From NCBI GenBank assembly GCA_029263415.1, contig JAJCXN010000012.1, forward strand, positions 92,737 to 156,736: a DNA stretch of 64,000 nucleotides, read 5' to 3'. Below, one piece after another: positions 63,209 through 64,000 of this stretch (its first letter is position 1; each line of letters starts with the position of its first letter). This DNA is from Acidobacteriota bacterium (GTDB lineage Bacteria; Acidobacteriota; Thermoanaerobaculia; Multivoradales; Multivoraceae). The position numbers were made by a program, and so were the translations under genes. The notes under the pieces were generated by a model, which was not told the DNA's origin, ran no database searches, and was given only the letters and a program-made list of their open reading frames with translations.

Positions 63209-63763
63209 CTACTTTCCCATTCCACGCGTCGTTCGGAGCACTCCGAGTAGGACAACGAAGCCCGCCGCCATAAGGAGGGTCACAATCCCAGCAAACACGG
63301 CACTGGCCCTCCAATTGTTCTTCGCGGTAGAGCCTGCCTCGATCGCTTCAGCATCGAGGGTTGAAGCCGATTCGACGGCCGGCAGTTCGAACCAAACCGT
63401 CTGATTGAAGGAGACGTCCACCGCCTTTCCGCAGAACGTCGCCGGCTCAAACAGGCGTTGTTGGACTGCCTCGATCGCTTGTTCCGTGAGCCCCAGCGGA
63501 AGTCCCTTCAAAACCTCGATGTCCGAAACGGTCCCGTCGGCGCGGATGGCGGTTCGCAGAATCACCACTCCCTGGACTCGTGCAGCTAACGCAGCCGCGG
63601 AGTACTCAGCTGCCACCTTGTGGGTAGCGACTGGGGCCGTCGGGTGGCCAGTTTGAGTCGAAGGCGGGCAAGGTTCTTCGCTGGCCTGAAGACCACCGGT
63701 CGTTATGTTCGCGACCAAGAAGAGGCACGCCGCGAAGAGTAGCCTCTGCGGTGAATCAACCAT
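63209..63763 (-). CDS. TonB C-terminal-domain protein with C-terminal membrane helix
   Basis: 184 residues from the ATG at 63763 (a GTG at 63778 is an alternative). Signal or anchor sequence (LLFAACLFLVANITTGG), then a TonB C-terminal domain at residues ~48-130: AAEYSAAALAARVQGVVILR, then GTVSDIEVLKGLPLGLTEQA and FEPATFCGKAVDVSFNQTV. A membrane helix follows (FAGIVTLLMAAGFVVLLGV) with a basic tail. This is the reverse of normal TonB, where the C-terminal domain ends the protein. Two Cys (EEPCPP and TFCGK) could form a disulfide. Energy transduction is doubtful; a partner-binding role is possible. Confidence 0.8.
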   Translation of the reverse strand: MVDSPQRLLFAACLFLVANITTGGLQASEEPCPPSTQTGHPTAPVATHKVAAEYSAAALAARVQGVVILRTAIRADGTVSDIEVLKGLPLGLTEQAIEAVQQRLFEPATFCGKAVDVSFNQTVWFELPAVESASTLDAEAIEAGSTAKNNWRASAVFAGIVTLLMAAGFVVLLGVLRTTRGMGK

Positions 63764-63960
63764 GCCGTTGATTGTCACATGCGCCGAAGAGAGGTTGGGC
63801 TCAAGGGTTGTAACCTCAGACAGTCTCTACATTGGATCGGCACCTCGTTTCTGGCAGGACTGTTCCGCGACAATTACTTTGGCCGGTCGCGCCAATTAGA
63901 ATGGCCGGTCCCGCGGCTCCTGTTCGCTGAGTGAAAGTTGTACCCGAGGAGGATCTCGGG

Positions 63961-64000
63961 ATGATTCACAACGAGCAGGTACTTCTGATGAGGAGACTGC
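63961..64000 (+). CDS. Start of a gene cut by the window end
   Basis: An ATG at 63961 follows AGGAGG at 63946-63951 with good spacing and opens a frame reading M-I-H-N-E-Q-V-L-L-M-R-R-L to the last base. Too short to assign. Confidence 0.45.
   Translation, partial: MIHNEQVLLMRRL

Noticed and set aside
1..64000. CRISPR arrays, tRNA/rRNA genes, intact insertion sequences or phage modules
   Set aside because: No regularly spaced direct repeats with spacers, no transposase or phage gene, and no tRNA-like cloverleaf was recognised by eye.

Overview
The window is about 58-60% GC and densely coded on both strands, with roughly 38 recognisable genes. No rRNA, tRNA, CRISPR array, integrase or intact insertion sequence was seen. 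The best taxonomic pointer is three long MacB/FtsX-type permeases without an ATPase gene, each translationally coupled to a PadR regulator. This is the 'acidobacterial duplicated orphan permease' (ADOP) arrangement. Together with many secreted FG-GAP/beta-propeller proteins, sulfatase-TPR lipoproteins and CadC-like regulators, it suggests an Acidobacteriota chromosome, perhaps of the Thermoanaerobaculia/Holophagae side. The assignment is inferred from gene content, not from a marker gene.

Layout. 1-4.8 kb: an operon of a CRTAC1/ASPIC-UnbV FG-GAP protein (5' end outside the window), a TPR lipoprotein and a sulfatase-fold/TPR lipoprotein that lacks the formylglycine motif. 5-10.8 kb: a DUF2339 giant membrane protein and its usual DUF3999 partner. 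11-18 kb: a membrane sulfatase/LtaS-like enzyme, a CPBP protease and an SDR oxidoreductase (all minus strand), then a DoxX-like membrane protein. 18.2-20 kb: a perfect 32-bp palindrome and a beta-propeller protein ending in a DGFESG tail. 20-31 kb: three PadR/ADOP pairs, two of them divergent from a shared promoter region, and a PD40/TolB-like propeller. 31.5-36.8 kb: a small secreted protein, a ToxR/CadC-type regulator, and a tightly overlapping PadR-HAAS-DUF4097-amidohydrolase operon. 37-45.6 kb: two metallo-beta-lactamase-fold hydrolases, a lipoprotein, a PKD/metzincin-like secreted protease, a DUF3500 protein and a DUF1203 protein. 45.7-50.4 kb: a winged-helix regulator overlapping a CPBP protease, a decayed gene, and an XRE-transmembrane-FG-GAP regulator divergent from a secreted kelch protein. 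50.8-64 kb: an M20 peptidase, a secreted lipocalin-like protein, a 1.1-kaa FN3/MAM-like secreted protein with the second DGFESG tail, a large unrecognised secreted protein, another FG-GAP protein, a sigma-54 activator, a TonB-domain membrane protein and the first codons of another gene.

The theme is envelope biology: secreted propeller-like proteins, transmembrane or effector-binding one-component regulators, and membrane proteases/permeases. There is no metabolic pathway cluster, phage or mobile island. The most unusual signals are the shared 19-residue C-terminal tail on two otherwise unrelated secreted proteins, the XRE-TM-FG-GAP fusion divergent from a kelch gene, and the four PadR-headed overlapping operons.
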